This document shows, piece by piece, positions 46,120 through 55,900 of a stretch of 64,000 nucleotides of DNA. The translations under genes were made by a program, and so were the position numbers. Source of the stretch: Egibacteraceae bacterium (GTDB lineage Bacteria; Actinomycetota; Nitriliruptoria; Euzebyales; Egibacteraceae); assembly GCA_030446745.1 (NCBI GenBank), contig JAUJMS010000001.1, positions 199,050 through 263,049 of the forward strand, in the 5' to 3' direction. Position 1 is the stretch's first letter. Each line of letters opens with the position of its first letter. The notes under the pieces were generated by a model, which had not been told where the DNA came from, made no database searches, and saw only the letters and a program-made list of their open reading frames with translations.

Positions 46120-48123
46120 ATGACTGCCATCGCCGAGCGGCCCACCACCACGCCGCGTCGCAGCGTCTTCCGCCGCCCCACGGCGGAGACCGGCCCGTGG
46201 AGCTGGATCACGACCGTCGACCACAAGAAGATCGGCATCCTGTACTTCGTCACCGCGTTCTTCTTCTTCCTCGTCGGCGGGGTGGAGGCGCTGCTGATCC
46301 GCCTGCAGCTCGCCCAGCCCGGCGGCACGCTGCTGACCGCGGACCAGTACAACCAGATCTTCACGATGCACGGCTTGACGATGATCTTCTTCGCCGTCAT
46401 GCCGCTGGGTGCGGCGTTCTTCAACTACCTGCTGCCGTTGATGATCGGCGCCCGTGACGTCGCGTTCCCCCGCCTGAACGCCTTCAGCTACTGGGTGTTC
46501 CTCGCGGCTGGCATCTTCCTGTACTCGGGCATCCTGCTGGGCGGACTGCCCGACGGCGGCTGGTTCAACTACGCACCGCTGAACCTCATCGGCCCCAACC
46601 CGACGCTCGGTGTGGACCCGTCGGCCGGCTCGCCGATTCCCGAGCACGTGCAGCGGATGGTCCTGTACTCGATCGGGCTGCAGATCGCCGGCATCGCGTC
46701 GCTGGCGTCGTCGGTGAACTTCATCGTCACGGTGTTCAACATGCGCGCGCCCGGCATGACGCTGATGCGCATGCCGATCTTCGTGTGGTCGATCTTCGTC
46801 ACCTCGTTCCTCATGCTGTTCGCGATGCCGGTCATCGGTGTGGCGCTGTGGCAGCTGCTGTTCGACGTGCGCTACGGGACGTCGTTCTTCAACCCCGCGA
46901 GCGGTGGCGACCCGGTGCTGTGGCAGCACATGTTCTGGCTGTTCGGCCATCCCGAGGTCTACATCCTCATCCTGCCGGCGTTCGGCATGGTGTCGGAGGT
47001 CTTGCCGGTCTTCTCGCGCAAGCCGCTGTTCGGCTACTCGGCGATGGTGTTCTCGATGATCGCCATCGCCTTTTTGGGCTGGGGCGTGTGGGCGCACCAC
47101 ATGTTCGCCGCCGGCCTCGGCCCGGTCGCGAACTCGGCGTTCGGCCTGTCGACGATGTTCATCGCCGTGCCGACCGGGGTGAAGATCTTCAACTGGCTCG
47201 GCACGATGTGGGGCGGACGCATCCGCATCACCACGCCGCTGCTGTTCGCCGCCGGCCTGGTCGGCATGTTCACGATCGGCGGGCTGTCGGGGGTCACGCA
47301 CTCCATCGTCCCGCACGACTGGCAGCAGACCGACACCTACTACGTCGTCGCGCACTTCCACTACGTGCTGTTCGGCGGGTCCATCTTCGGTATTTTCTCG
47401 GCGACCTACTTCTACTTCCCCAAGGTCACCGGGCGGATGCTCGACGAGAAGCTCGGCAAGCTGCACTTCGCGCTGATGATCATCGGGTTCAACGTCACCT
47501 TCTTCCCAATGCACATCCTGGGCCTGTGGGGCATGCCGCGACGCATCTACACCTACGCCGACGGCATGGGCTGGAACTTCTGGAACCTCGTCGAGACCAT
47601 CGGCGCGTTCATCATCGCCGCAGCGATCCTCGTGTTCATGGTCAACGTCACGCGAAGCCTGCGCCACGGCGCCGTCGCCGGCAACGACCCGTGGGACGCC
47701 CGCACCGTCGAGTGGCTCACCACCTCGCCACCGCCGCCGTACAACTTCGAGGAGGTGCCCCACGTCAGCGCCCGCGACGAGGCGTGGCACCGCAAGTACG
47801 TCAGCGACGGCTCGCAGGCGCCGCGGCGCGTCCCCGCCGGCGCCTCCCCCGACCACGGCACGCCCGACGACGCGAGCCCGGGCGAAGCGGCGGTGCCCGC
47901 AGCGGAGGCCCCGGCGCACGGGCCGGCACACGACGGCGCCAGCGCGATCCACATGCCCAGCCCCTCGTACTACCCGGCGATCGCGGCGCTCGGCCTGCCG
48001 ATCGCCGGCTGGGGTGTGGTCGCCGGCGGGGCGGTGCAGGTCGCGCTGCTGGTGCTCGGCGGCACGATCATCATCAGCGGGCTGTTCGGGTGGGTGCTCG
48101 AGCCGAGCGCCGAGGACCACTGA
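46120..48123 (+). CDS. ctaD: Cytochrome c oxidase subunit I, with C-terminal extension
   Basis: 667 residues, ~12 core helices. Heme and copper sites: the FTMHGLTM His for low-spin heme a, GHPEVYILILPAFG with the CuB His, the cross-linked Tyr and the A-type Glu, then VWAHHMFAAG and HFHYVLFGG. After the core (~residue 545) comes a Pro/Ala-rich linker and two extra helices (YYPAIAALGLPIAGWG, VQVALLVLGGTIIISGLFGW) resembling the small actinobacterial subunit IV. It starts 11 bases after ctaC. Its TGA overlaps the ATG of ctaE. Confidence 0.95.
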   Translation: MTAIAERPTTTPRRSVFRRPTAETGPWSWITTVDHKKIGILYFVTAFFFFLVGGVEALLIRLQLAQPGGTLLTADQYNQIFTMHGLTMIFFAVMPLGAAFFNYLLPLMIGARDVAFPRLNAFSYWVFLAAGIFLYSGILLGGLPDGGWFNYAPLNLIGPNPTLGVDPSAGSPIPEHVQRMVLYSIGLQIAGIASLASSVNFIVTVFNMRAPGMTLMRMPIFVWSIFVTSFLMLFAMPVIGVALWQLLFDVRYGTSFFNPASGGDPVLWQHMFWLFGHPEVYILILPAFGMVSEVLPVFSRKPLFGYSAMVFSMIAIAFLGWGVWAHHMFAAGLGPVANSAFGLSTMFIAVPTGVKIFNWLGTMWGGRIRITTPLLFAAGLVGMFTIGGLSGVTHSIVPHDWQQTDTYYVVAHFHYVLFGGSIFGIFSATYFYFPKVTGRMLDEKLGKLHFALMIIGFNVTFFPMHILGLWGMPRRIYTYADGMGWNFWNLVETIGAFIIAAAILVFMVNVTRSLRHGAVAGNDPWDARTVEWLTTSPPPPYNFEEVPHVSARDEAWHRKYVSDGSQAPRRVPAGASPDHGTPDDASPGEAAVPAAEAPAHGPAHDGASAIHMPSPSYYPAIAALGLPIAGWGVVAGGAVQVALLVLGGTIIISGLFGWVLEPSAEDH

Positions 48124-48764
48124 TGGCCACCACCGACATGAGCGCGCCCCTGCCGGGGACCGACGACGCCCACGCGACCACACTCGGCCTCGCCAACGAC
48201 AAGATGGCGATGTGGACCTTCATCGGGTCCGAGTGCCTGTTCTTCGGCGCCCTGATCTCCACCTACCTCATCTACTTCGGGCGCACGAACGAGGGCCCAG
48301 CGCCCGCCGGGATCTTCGACATCCCCTTCACGTCCGCGTCGACGTTCATCCTGCTCATGTCGTCGCTGGGCATGGTGCTCGCCCTCGCCGCGATCCAGGC
48401 GGGCGACATGCGCAGGTTCCGCACCTGGACGATGGCGACCGCACTGATGGGCGCCACCTTCCTCGCGGGGCAGTTCTACGAGTTCAGCGTCTTCGCCGCC
48501 GAGGGGTTCAACCTCACGACCAGCCCGTTCAGCTCGAGCTTTTTCGTCCTGACCGGCTTCCACGGGCTGCACGTCGCGCTGGGCATCCTCATGCTGCTGT
48601 CGATGTGGGCGGCGTCGATGATGGGCCGGCTGCCCCAACAGCTGCACACGACCGTCGAGAACATCGGCCTGTACTGGCACTTCGTCGACATCGTGTGGAT
48701 CATCATCTTCACGGTCGTCTACCTGATCCCCGCCGCGATCACGATCGCGCCGCCGACCGGCTAG
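48123..48764 (+). CDS. ctaE: Cytochrome c oxidase subunit III
   Basis: 213 residues with five hydrophobic helices after a short soluble start. Family blocks: KMAMWTFIGSECLFFGALISTYL, GQFYEFSV, FFVLTGFHGLHVALGI and NIGLYWHFVDIVWIIIF with the conserved Glu, His and Trp. It stabilises the proton-pumping core and lacks cofactors. ATG 48123 overlaps the ctaD stop (TGATG), so the operon is translationally coupled. Confidence 0.94.
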   Translation: MATTDMSAPLPGTDDAHATTLGLANDKMAMWTFIGSECLFFGALISTYLIYFGRTNEGPAPAGIFDIPFTSASTFILLMSSLGMVLALAAIQAGDMRRFRTWTMATALMGATFLAGQFYEFSVFAAEGFNLTTSPFSSSFFVLTGFHGLHVALGILMLLSMWAASMMGRLPQQLHTTVENIGLYWHFVDIVWIIIFTVVYLIPAAITIAPPTG

Positions 48765-48798
48765 CCGCCCGGACCGCGAGGCCCGCGAAGGAGCCACC

Positions 48799-49122
48799 AT
48801 GGCCAGGACCGAGTACGACAAGGAGCACGCCCATCCGGGCGTCGGTCAGTACGTCGAGATCGGCGTCATCCTCGCCGCCATGACGCTGCTCGAGGTGATC
48901 CTGTACGAAAGCTTCGACCGCGGCCTGATGACGGCGGTCGGCATCCCCGCGCTCATCGTGCTGACGATCCTGAAGTTCATGCTCGTCGTGCTGTGGTTCA
49001 TGCACCTGCGCTTCGACCACAAGCTGTTCCGCCGGCTGTTCTTCGCCGGCGTTGCCCTGGCCGTCGTCGTGTTCGGGATCGTGGGGGCGAACTTCTACCT
49101 CGGCCCCCAGACGGGCTTCTAG
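48799..49122 (+). CDS. ctaF: Cytochrome c oxidase subunit IV family protein
   Basis: 107 residues with three hydrophobic helices: YVEIGVILAAMTLLEVILYE, ALIVLTILKFMLVVLWFMHLRFDH and LFFAGVALAVVVFGIVGANFYLG. The middle WFMHLRFDHKLFR is typical of the prokaryotic COX4 family. AAGGAGCC lies before ATG 48799. It follows ctaE by 34 bases within the oxidase operon. Confidence 0.88.
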   Translation: MARTEYDKEHAHPGVGQYVEIGVILAAMTLLEVILYESFDRGLMTAVGIPALIVLTILKFMLVVLWFMHLRFDHKLFRRLFFAGVALAVVVFGIVGANFYLGPQTGF

Positions 49123-49127
49123 GCGCC

Positions 49128-49991
49128 GTGGTCCTCGCCACCGGCGCCGGGCACGGACTCGGCTGGGAGCCGCATCTCGACGCGTGGCTGCTCGTCGCGG
49201 CGCTGCTCGGCGGCTACGTCTTTGCGCTGCGCCGCTGGGGGCCGCGCGACGCGCCGGGACGTCCGCCGGCGACGGTGCGCCAGCGGCTGTACTTCGTGCT
49301 CGGCGTCGTCTCCATCGAGATCGCCGCCGACTGGCCGGTCCATCAGCTCGCCGACGCGCTGTTCAGCGTCCACATGGGCCAGCACCTGCTGCTGTCGCTC
49401 GTCAGCGCCCCGCTGCTGCTGCTCGGCACACCGAGCTGGCTGCTGCGCCGGCTGCTGTCGCCGGCGCCGGTGCGCATGGTGTGGCGCGCGATCAGCCAGC
49501 CGCTGCCGGCGCTGCTGCTGTTCAACCTGTGGGTCGCGGCCTACCACGTGCCTGCCGTCGTGAACGCGAGCGTGACCAACGACGCGTTTCACCTGCTCGT
49601 GCACACCGTATGGGTGGCGGCGTCGCTGCTGATGTGGTGGCCCGTGCTCAGCCCCCTGCCGGAGCTGCCGCACCTGTCCTACCCGGGGCGGATGGTCTAC
49701 CTGTTCGGCCAGTCGCTGGTGCCGACCGTCCCCGCCTCGTTTCTGACCTTCGGCCAGACGGTGCTGTACCGCACCTACGAACAGGCGCCGCTGGCCGTCG
49801 GACTCGACCCGATCACCGACCAGCAGATCGCCGGCCTGCTGATGAAGGTCGGCGGCGGCTTCTTCATCTGGGGCTGCATCGCGGTGCTGTTCCTGCGCTG
49901 GAGCCAGGAGGAGCAAAGCGGCGGCCCCGACGTGCTGTACTGGCGCGACCTCGAAGCCGACCTCGAGCGCGTCACGTCGCCGTCGTCGTGA
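49128..49991 (+). CDS. ctaG: CtaG-family cytochrome oxidase assembly membrane protein
   Basis: 287 residues, about seven hydrophobic helices. It matches the Bacillus-type CtaG (caa3_CtaG): VHQLADALFSVHMGQHLLLSLVSAPLLLLG with conserved His, and NLWVAAYHVPAVVNASVTNDAFHLLVHTVW with several more His that could bind copper. The family assists CuB or oxidase maturation. GTG 49128 is five bases after the ctaF stop. Specificity within the assembly pathway is inferred from family knowledge. Confidence 0.88.
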   Translation: MVLATGAGHGLGWEPHLDAWLLVAALLGGYVFALRRWGPRDAPGRPPATVRQRLYFVLGVVSIEIAADWPVHQLADALFSVHMGQHLLLSLVSAPLLLLGTPSWLLRRLLSPAPVRMVWRAISQPLPALLLFNLWVAAYHVPAVVNASVTNDAFHLLVHTVWVAASLLMWWPVLSPLPELPHLSYPGRMVYLFGQSLVPTVPASFLTFGQTVLYRTYEQAPLAVGLDPITDQQIAGLLMKVGGGFFIWGCIAVLFLRWSQEEQSGGPDVLYWRDLEADLERVTSPSS

Positions 49992-50022
49992 CCGCGCCCC
50001 GTCCAACGACCCGAGAGCCTCG

Positions 50023-50649
50023 ATGAACAACGACTTCCGCCAGCGCGTCTTTCTCCCGCTGATGCTGCCGTTGGCCGTCGTGGCCGGGTTCATCGGCTTC
50101 GCGTTCGCCCTGTCGCGCGTCCTGCTCGCCGTTCCGGAGGCGGCGTCCACGACGATCGCTCTGGCCGTCGCCGCCTACATCCTGGTCATCGCCGGGGTCG
50201 TCGCCGCCAAACCGCGGATCACGTCACGTGCGCTGACCGTCGGCGTCACGCTCGCGCTCGTCGCCGTCTTGGTCACGGGCGTGGTCGCCGGCGCGGCGGG
50301 GATGCGCCCGCTGGAGGAGGAGCTGGCGGCCGAGGAGGCCGCCGAAGGCGGCGAGAGCGGCGGCGAACCGGTCGCGACCGGCGATGGGCTGACCTGGGTG
50401 GCGGTGGACATCGACTTCGAGCAGGCGCCGTCGACCGCCCCGGCGGGCGAGGCGACGATCGTGCTCGTCAACGACGGCGGCGCCCCGCACAACGTGACGA
50501 TCCCCGAGATCAGCGACGAGCCGATCGTGGAGGCCGCCGGCGGCGAGACCGCCGAGGGAACCACCACGCTGGAGCCGGGCACCTACGAGTACATCTGCAG
50601 TGTGCCCGGCCACGAGGCGAGCATGAACGGCGAGCTCACTGTCGAGTAG
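50023..50649 (+). CDS. Membrane-anchored cupredoxin (blue copper) protein
   Basis: 208 residues. Three N-terminal helices (FLPLMLPLAVVAGFIGFAFA; STTIALAVAAYILVIAGVVA; LTVGVTLALVAVLVTGVVAG) precede an acidic Glu-rich linker and a C-terminal plastocyanin-like domain: IVLVNDGGAPHNVTIPE with the first His, and YEYICSVPGHEASMNG with Cys, His and Met. The complete type 1 copper set suggests electron transfer near the oxidase encoded just upstream. ATG 50023 follows ctaG by 31 bases. Three helices before the cupredoxin are unusual. Confidence 0.85.
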   Translation: MNNDFRQRVFLPLMLPLAVVAGFIGFAFALSRVLLAVPEAASTTIALAVAAYILVIAGVVAAKPRITSRALTVGVTLALVAVLVTGVVAGAAGMRPLEEELAAEEAAEGGESGGEPVATGDGLTWVAVDIDFEQAPSTAPAGEATIVLVNDGGAPHNVTIPEISDEPIVEAAGGETAEGTTTLEPGTYEYICSVPGHEASMNGELTVE

Positions 50650-51595
50650 CCCGCCACCGGCGCCCGCCGCCGCCTGGTTCGCGTCGCGCACGACCCGCGG
50701 AAGCGATTACGCCCTCGAGGAGCTGGCCGAGCGCAAGGCCGCCGCGGGGGTCACGGTCAGCGTCGTGCTCCCCGCGCTCGACGAGGCGGCGACCGTCGGC
50801 AGTGTCGTGCGTGAGGTCGCGACGTTGAACCCCGTGCTCGTTGACGAGGTCGTCGTCGTCGACGGTGGCTCCACCGACGGGACCGCCGACGTCGCCGCGG
50901 CGGCGGGCGCCCGCGTGCACACCGGCAAGACACTGCAGCCGGACCACGGCGAGCCGGCGGGCAAGGGCGACGCCCTGTGGCGCGGGCTGTCCACCACGAC
51001 CGGCGACCTCGTCGTGTTCTGCGACACCGACGTGCGCAACTTCCGTGCCGGGTTCGTCACGGGCCTGCTCGGGCCGCTGCTGACGGACCCGGCGGTCGCC
51101 TTCGTCAAGGCCTTCTACGACCGCCCGGTCGCCGTCGACGACGTCCTGCACGCCGGCGCCGGTGGCCGGGTCACCGAGCTGACCGCCCGCCCGCTGCTCA
51201 ACCTGTTCTGGCCGGAGCTCGCCGGATTCGTCCAGCCGCTGTCGGGCGAGTGCGCGGCCCGCCGGTCACTGCTCGAGGCGCTGCCCTTCTTCACCGGATA
51301 CGGCGTCGAGTTCGGGCTGCTGGTCGACACGTGCGCCCTCGCCGGCGTCGACGCGATGGCGCAGGTCGACCTCGGCGAGCGGGTGCACCGCAACCAGTCG
51401 CTCGCGGCGCTGTCGCGGATGGCCTACGGCGTCGTGCAGGTCGCCGCCCGGCGTCTTGCGGCCCAGGGCCGCGTCACCCTGCCCTCCGGGGACGTCGGCG
51501 CCTACCTGCAGTTCGACCGCCGAGCGGACGTCGTCACGGCGGCGTACCGCGACGTCGGCGTCGTCGAACGGCCGCCGCTGAAGTCGCTGCGCTGA
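50639..51595 (+). CDS. gpgS: Glucosyl-3-phosphoglycerate synthase, start codon unclear
   Basis: GT81-type enzyme making glucosyl-3-phosphoglycerate for glucosylglycerate or methylglucose lipopolysaccharide. Recognised blocks: VSVVLPALDEAATVGSVV, VVVDGGSTDGTADVAA, GKGDALWRGL, VVFCDTDVRNF (metal-binding D-x-D), GGRVTELTARPLLN, QPLSGECAARRSLL, GYGVEFGLLVDTC and VDLGERVHRNQSL. Family sequence extends upstream of GTG 50765 (WFASRTTRGSDYALEEL), but between that and the preceding in-frame TGA no ATG, GTG or TTG exists. A CTG at 50639 overlapping the cupredoxin stop is the only candidate, or a frameshift is present. It sits downstream of the oxidase operon and upstream of gltA. Confidence 0.85.
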   Translation: MSSSPPPAPAAAWFASRTTRGSDYALEELAERKAAAGVTVSVVLPALDEAATVGSVVREVATLNPVLVDEVVVVDGGSTDGTADVAAAAGARVHTGKTLQPDHGEPAGKGDALWRGLSTTTGDLVVFCDTDVRNFRAGFVTGLLGPLLTDPAVAFVKAFYDRPVAVDDVLHAGAGGRVTELTARPLLNLFWPELAGFVQPLSGECAARRSLLEALPFFTGYGVEFGLLVDTCALAGVDAMAQVDLGERVHRNQSLAALSRMAYGVVQVAARRLAAQGRVTLPSGDVGAYLQFDRRADVVTAAYRDVGVVERPPLKSLR

Positions 51596-51610
51596 CCGGT
51601 CACGGCCCGG

Positions 51611-51633
51611 GTACCGCGCCCCCACAGGGGTAC
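51611..51633. promoter_or_regulatory. Nested inverted repeat between gpgS and gltA
   Basis: GTACC and GGTAC flank a CCCC-ACA-GGGG hairpin, 15 bases after the gpgS stop and about 40 bases before gltA. It could be a weak terminator for gpgS or an operator for gltA. Neither role is demonstrated. Confidence 0.3.
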
Positions 51634-51671
51634 GCTCCGCTCGCCGACCGCGAACGACGAGGACAGCGACG

Positions 51672-52961
51672 ATGAGCGACTCTGCACGGCTGGAGTTCGA
51701 CGGCCAGACCTTCGAGGCGGAGGTCCTCGTCGGGTCCGAGCACGAGCGGGCCCTCGACGTTCGGAAGCTGCGCAGCTCGACCGGCCTGATCACCTACGAC
51801 CCCGGGTTCGTCAACACGGGGTCGGTGCGCAGCGCCGTCACGTTCATCGACGGCGACGCCGGGATCTTGCGCTACCGCGGCTACCCGATCGAGCAGCTGG
51901 CCGAGCACTCCGACTTCATCGAGACGTCGTACCTGCTGATCAACGGCGAGCTGCCGACCGCAGAGCAGCTCGACACGTTTCGCGGTCAGATCATCCACCA
52001 CACCCTGCTGCGCGAGGACATGCGACCGCTGTTCGACGCGTTCCCGCGTGACGCCCACCCGATGGCGATCCTGTCGGCGGCCACGTCGGCCCTGTCGACG
52101 TTCTACCAGGACCACTACGACCCGCTGGATCCCAGCGACGTCGAGGTCTCGGTGTACCGGCTGATGGCCAAGCTGCCGACGGTCGCCGCGTTCGCGTACA
52201 AGAAGTCCATCGGTCAGCCCTACATCTACCCCCAGAACCGGCTCGGCTTCGCCGAGAACTTCCTCAACATGATGTTCGCGGTGCCGGCGGAGCCGTACAC
52301 CGTCGACCCGGACGTCGCAGAGGCCCTGACGCTGCTGCTCATTCTGCACGCCGACCACGAGCAGAACTGCTCGGCGTCGACGGTGCGGCTGGTCGGGTCG
52401 AGCCACGTCAACATCTACGCGGCGATCGCGGCGGGCATCACGGCGCTGTGGGGGCCGCGTCACGGCGGCGCGAACCAGGACGTGGTCGAGACGCTGCTGG
52501 AGATCTGCGCCGCCGAAGGCGACACCGCGTCGTTTGTCAAGCGCGCGAAGGACCGCAACGACCCGTTCCGGCTCCCCGGCTTCGGTCACCGGGTCTACAA
52601 GAACTACGACCCGCGGGCGAAGATCATCAAGCAGGCCGCGGACCGCGTCATCAGCAAGCTCGTGGGAGACGACCCGCTGTTCGATGTCGCGCGCGAACTG
52701 GAGGAAGTCGCCCTGTCGGACGACTACTTCATCGAGCGCAAGCTGTATCCCAACGTCGACTTCTACTCGGGCCTGATCTACCGGGCGATGGGCCTGCCGC
52801 TGGACATGTTCCCGGTGCTGTTCGCCCTCGGTCGGCTGCCCGGCTGGATCGCCCAGTGGAAGGAGATGATCGACGACCCCGAGTCGCGGATCGGGCGGCC
52901 GCGCCAGATCTACACCGGCGCGACCGAGCGCGACTACGTGTCGATCGACGCGCGCGGCTGA
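51672..52961 (+). CDS. gltA: Citrate synthase (type II)
   Basis: 429 residues, normal for the hexameric, NADH-sensitive-type group. It begins with the beta-strand N-terminus SARLEFDGQTFEAEVLVGSE, then ILRYRGYPIEQLAEH and INGELPTAEQLD. Catalytic blocks: LILHADHEQNCSASTVRLVGSS with the first active-site His, WGPRHGGANQ with the second, and PGFGHRVYKNYDPRA; the later VDFYSGLIYRAMGLP contains the catalytic Asp. It condenses oxaloacetate and acetyl-CoA. ATG 51672 has GAGGACAGCG upstream. Its 3' end overlaps the convergent gdh by 28 bases. Confidence 0.95.
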   Translation: MSDSARLEFDGQTFEAEVLVGSEHERALDVRKLRSSTGLITYDPGFVNTGSVRSAVTFIDGDAGILRYRGYPIEQLAEHSDFIETSYLLINGELPTAEQLDTFRGQIIHHTLLREDMRPLFDAFPRDAHPMAILSAATSALSTFYQDHYDPLDPSDVEVSVYRLMAKLPTVAAFAYKKSIGQPYIYPQNRLGFAENFLNMMFAVPAEPYTVDPDVAEALTLLLILHADHEQNCSASTVRLVGSSHVNIYAAIAAGITALWGPRHGGANQDVVETLLEICAAEGDTASFVKRAKDRNDPFRLPGFGHRVYKNYDPRAKIIKQAADRVISKLVGDDPLFDVARELEEVALSDDYFIERKLYPNVDFYSGLIYRAMGLPLDMFPVLFALGRLPGWIAQWKEMIDDPESRIGRPRQIYTGATERDYVSIDARG

Positions 52962-55900
52962 GCCGCGGAGACCACCTCGCGCAGCGCACGCACGCCGACC
53001 GCCACGGCCGGCAGGCCAGCACTGTCGCTTTCGTGCTCGAGTACCGCGACGACCGTCGCGACCCGGTCCTGGGCCGCGGCGCGTTCGGCGAGGAACCGTT
53101 CCACCGCCTCGACCGCCAGCGCGTCGGGATGCCGGGCAATCGCCTGCTCGGCCGCCGCACGACGAAGCTCGCGCAGGTCGTCGAGCAGGCCGCGATGCTG
53201 CCAGCGCTCCCAGTGGCCCGTCGGCTCGATCGTGCGCAGGCGTCGCCCCAGTGCGTCGAACGGCAAGAGGTCGGTCAGGCGGAAGAACACCTCGGCGACG
53301 TGCCGAACCTGCTGGCCGCTTGAGCGCGCGACCGCGGCCACGTCCGGCACGAGCGTGAGTTCCCCCAGACCGACGACGCGCTCGGCGACCTCCGCTTCGA
53401 TGCCGAGGTCGAGGAAGCGCTCCACGCGGTCGCCCCGGCGCCGGAACGCGCCCTCGGCGACGGCCTTCTCCAGCTCGTGGAACGCCGGGCGGTCCAACGC
53501 GACGGCCGCGCCGATGTCGCCGACCTGGGCGCGGACGTAGCTGCGGGTGAACGCGTCGACGAGGCGGTCCACCTCGGCCTTCAGCTCCAGCTGCAGCGCC
53601 GGGTCGGCGCAGCCGTCGAGCCCCTCGACGGCTCGCCAGTGCGCGTCGGCGTCGCACACCGAGCGGGCGGTCCAGTACGCCGCGACGACGTCGACGGCCG
53701 TGGTGCCCAGCTCGTGCGCCGTGCGGCTGACGAAGGTGATCCCCATGCGGTTCACCAGGTCGTTGGCCACCACCGTCGCGATGAGTTCCCGGCGCAGCCG
53801 GTGTTCTGCAAGGCACTGCGGGGACCGCTCGGCGACCAGCCGTGGGAAGTAGGCGCCCAGCGTCTCCTGGAGGAACGGCTGGTCAGCGAGGTCCGTCGCC
53901 AGCAGGCGGGCGCTGAGATCGACCTTGGCGTAGGCAAGCAGCACCGCGAGCTCGGGGCGGGTCAGCCCCGCCCCGGCTTGGCGCCGGCGCTCCATCTCGG
54001 CCGTCGAGGGCAGCACCTCGACGTGGCGGTCCAGCCGCGCGACATGCCCACCCCGGGTCGCCGTGGCTCCGGCGGCCCCGCCCGGCACGGCGGCGTCGTC
54101 GGGGCGCTCGAGGTCCGCCATCAGCGTCTCGTACGCCTCCATGCCGCCGGGGCTGCCGGCCTGCTCCTGGGTGATCGCCCAGGTCTGGAGGTAGACGTCG
54201 CGCAGCACGGCGTCGGCGACCTCGTCGCTCATCGCGGCGAGCAGCGCGTCACGTTCGTCGGCGGCCAGCGCGCCTGACGACGCGGCCGCGGCGAGCAGGA
54301 TCTTGAGATTCACCTCGTGGTCTGAGGTGTCGACCCCCGCCGAGTTGTCGATCGCGTCGGTGTTGATGCGCCCGCCACGACGCGCGTACTGCATCCGCGC
54401 ACGTTGCGTGAACGCGAGGTTGCCGCCTTCGCCGACGACGCGGGCGCCGACCTTCGACGCATCGATGCGGATGGCGTCGTTCGCGCGGTCTCCGACGTCG
54501 ACCGCCGTCTCGTCCGAACCCTTGACGAACGTTCCGATCCCGCCCGCGAACAGCAGTCTCGTCCGAACCCTTGACGAACGTTCCGATCCCGCCCGCGAAC
54601 AGCAGGTCGACGGGCGCACGCAGGATCGCCTGGATCAGCTCGGGCGGGCTCATCGCCTCCGCGTCGACGCGCAGCAGCGCGCGTACCTCGGCGCTGAGGG
54701 GCACCCGCTTGAGCGTGCGCGCCCACACGCCACCGCCCGCGCTGATGTGCTCGCGCGCGTAGTCCTGCCACGAAGACCGTGGCAGCTCGTACAGGCGCCG
54801 GCGCTCCGCGAACGCGACCGCGGCGTCCGGGTCCGGGTCGAGGAAGATGTCGCGGTGGTCGAACGCCGCCACGAGCTTGACCGACGCGCTGCGCAGCAGC
54901 CCGTTGCCGAAGACGTCGCCGGACATGTCGCCGATCCCGACGACGGTGATCGGCTCGGCCTGCACGTCGACGCCGAGCTCGCGGAAGTGACGCTGCACCG
55001 CGACCCACGCGCCTCGCGCCGTGATGCCCATCGCCTTGTGGTCGTAGCCCTTGCTGCCCCCGGACGCGAACGCGTCGCCGAGCCAGAAGCCGTACTCCGC
55101 CGAGATGGCGTTCGCCACGTCGGAGAACGTCGCCGTCCCGCGGTCGGCCGCCACGACGAGGTACGGGTCGTCGCCGTCGGCGCGGCGGACCTGCGGCGGC
55201 GCGACGACGTGGGACGCGCCGGCGTCGGTCGTCGTGACGTTGTCGGTGACGTCGAGCAGACCGCGGATGAACACCTCGTACTGCCGGCGGACCTCGGTGC
55301 GCAGCGCCTGAGGGTCGCCGGGGCGGCGCTTGAGGACGAACCCGCCCTTCGAGCCGGTCGGCACGATGACCGCGTTCTTGACCATCTGCGCCTTCATCAG
55401 CCCGAGCACCTCGGTGCGGTAGTCCTCGATGCGGTCGGACCACCGCAGGCCGCCGCGGGCGATCGGGCCGCCGCGCAGGTGGACGCCTTCCATCTCGGTC
55501 GAGCAGACGAAGATCTCCCGGTACGGCACCGGCTTGGGCATGTCCGGCACGGCGCGGCTGTCGAACTTCAGCGCCAGGTACGGGCGGCGCGTGCCGGCGT
55601 CGCGGCCGACCCACCGGTTGGTCCGCACCGTCGCGTCCACGAGGCCGAGGTAGCCGCGCAGGATGCGGTCCTGGTCCAGTCGGGCGACCGCGTCGCACCC
55701 GGCGACGACCCGCTCGCGGATCGCGTCGACCTCGTCGGCGCTTGCCTCGCGCGACGGGTCGAAGCGGGCGTCGAACAGCGCGATGAGGTCGCGCGCGACC
55801 TGCGGGTGCTCGACGAGCGCCTGGTCGAGGTAGGGCTCGGTGAACGAGGTGCCGACCTGGCGGCGGTAGCGGCGGTACGTGCGCAGCACCACGACGTCGT

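Noticed and set aside
45964..48183. 739-codon minus-strand open frame
   Set aside because: It lies opposite ctaD and has no recognisable motif; Arg, Glu and His-rich composition marks it as a shadow.
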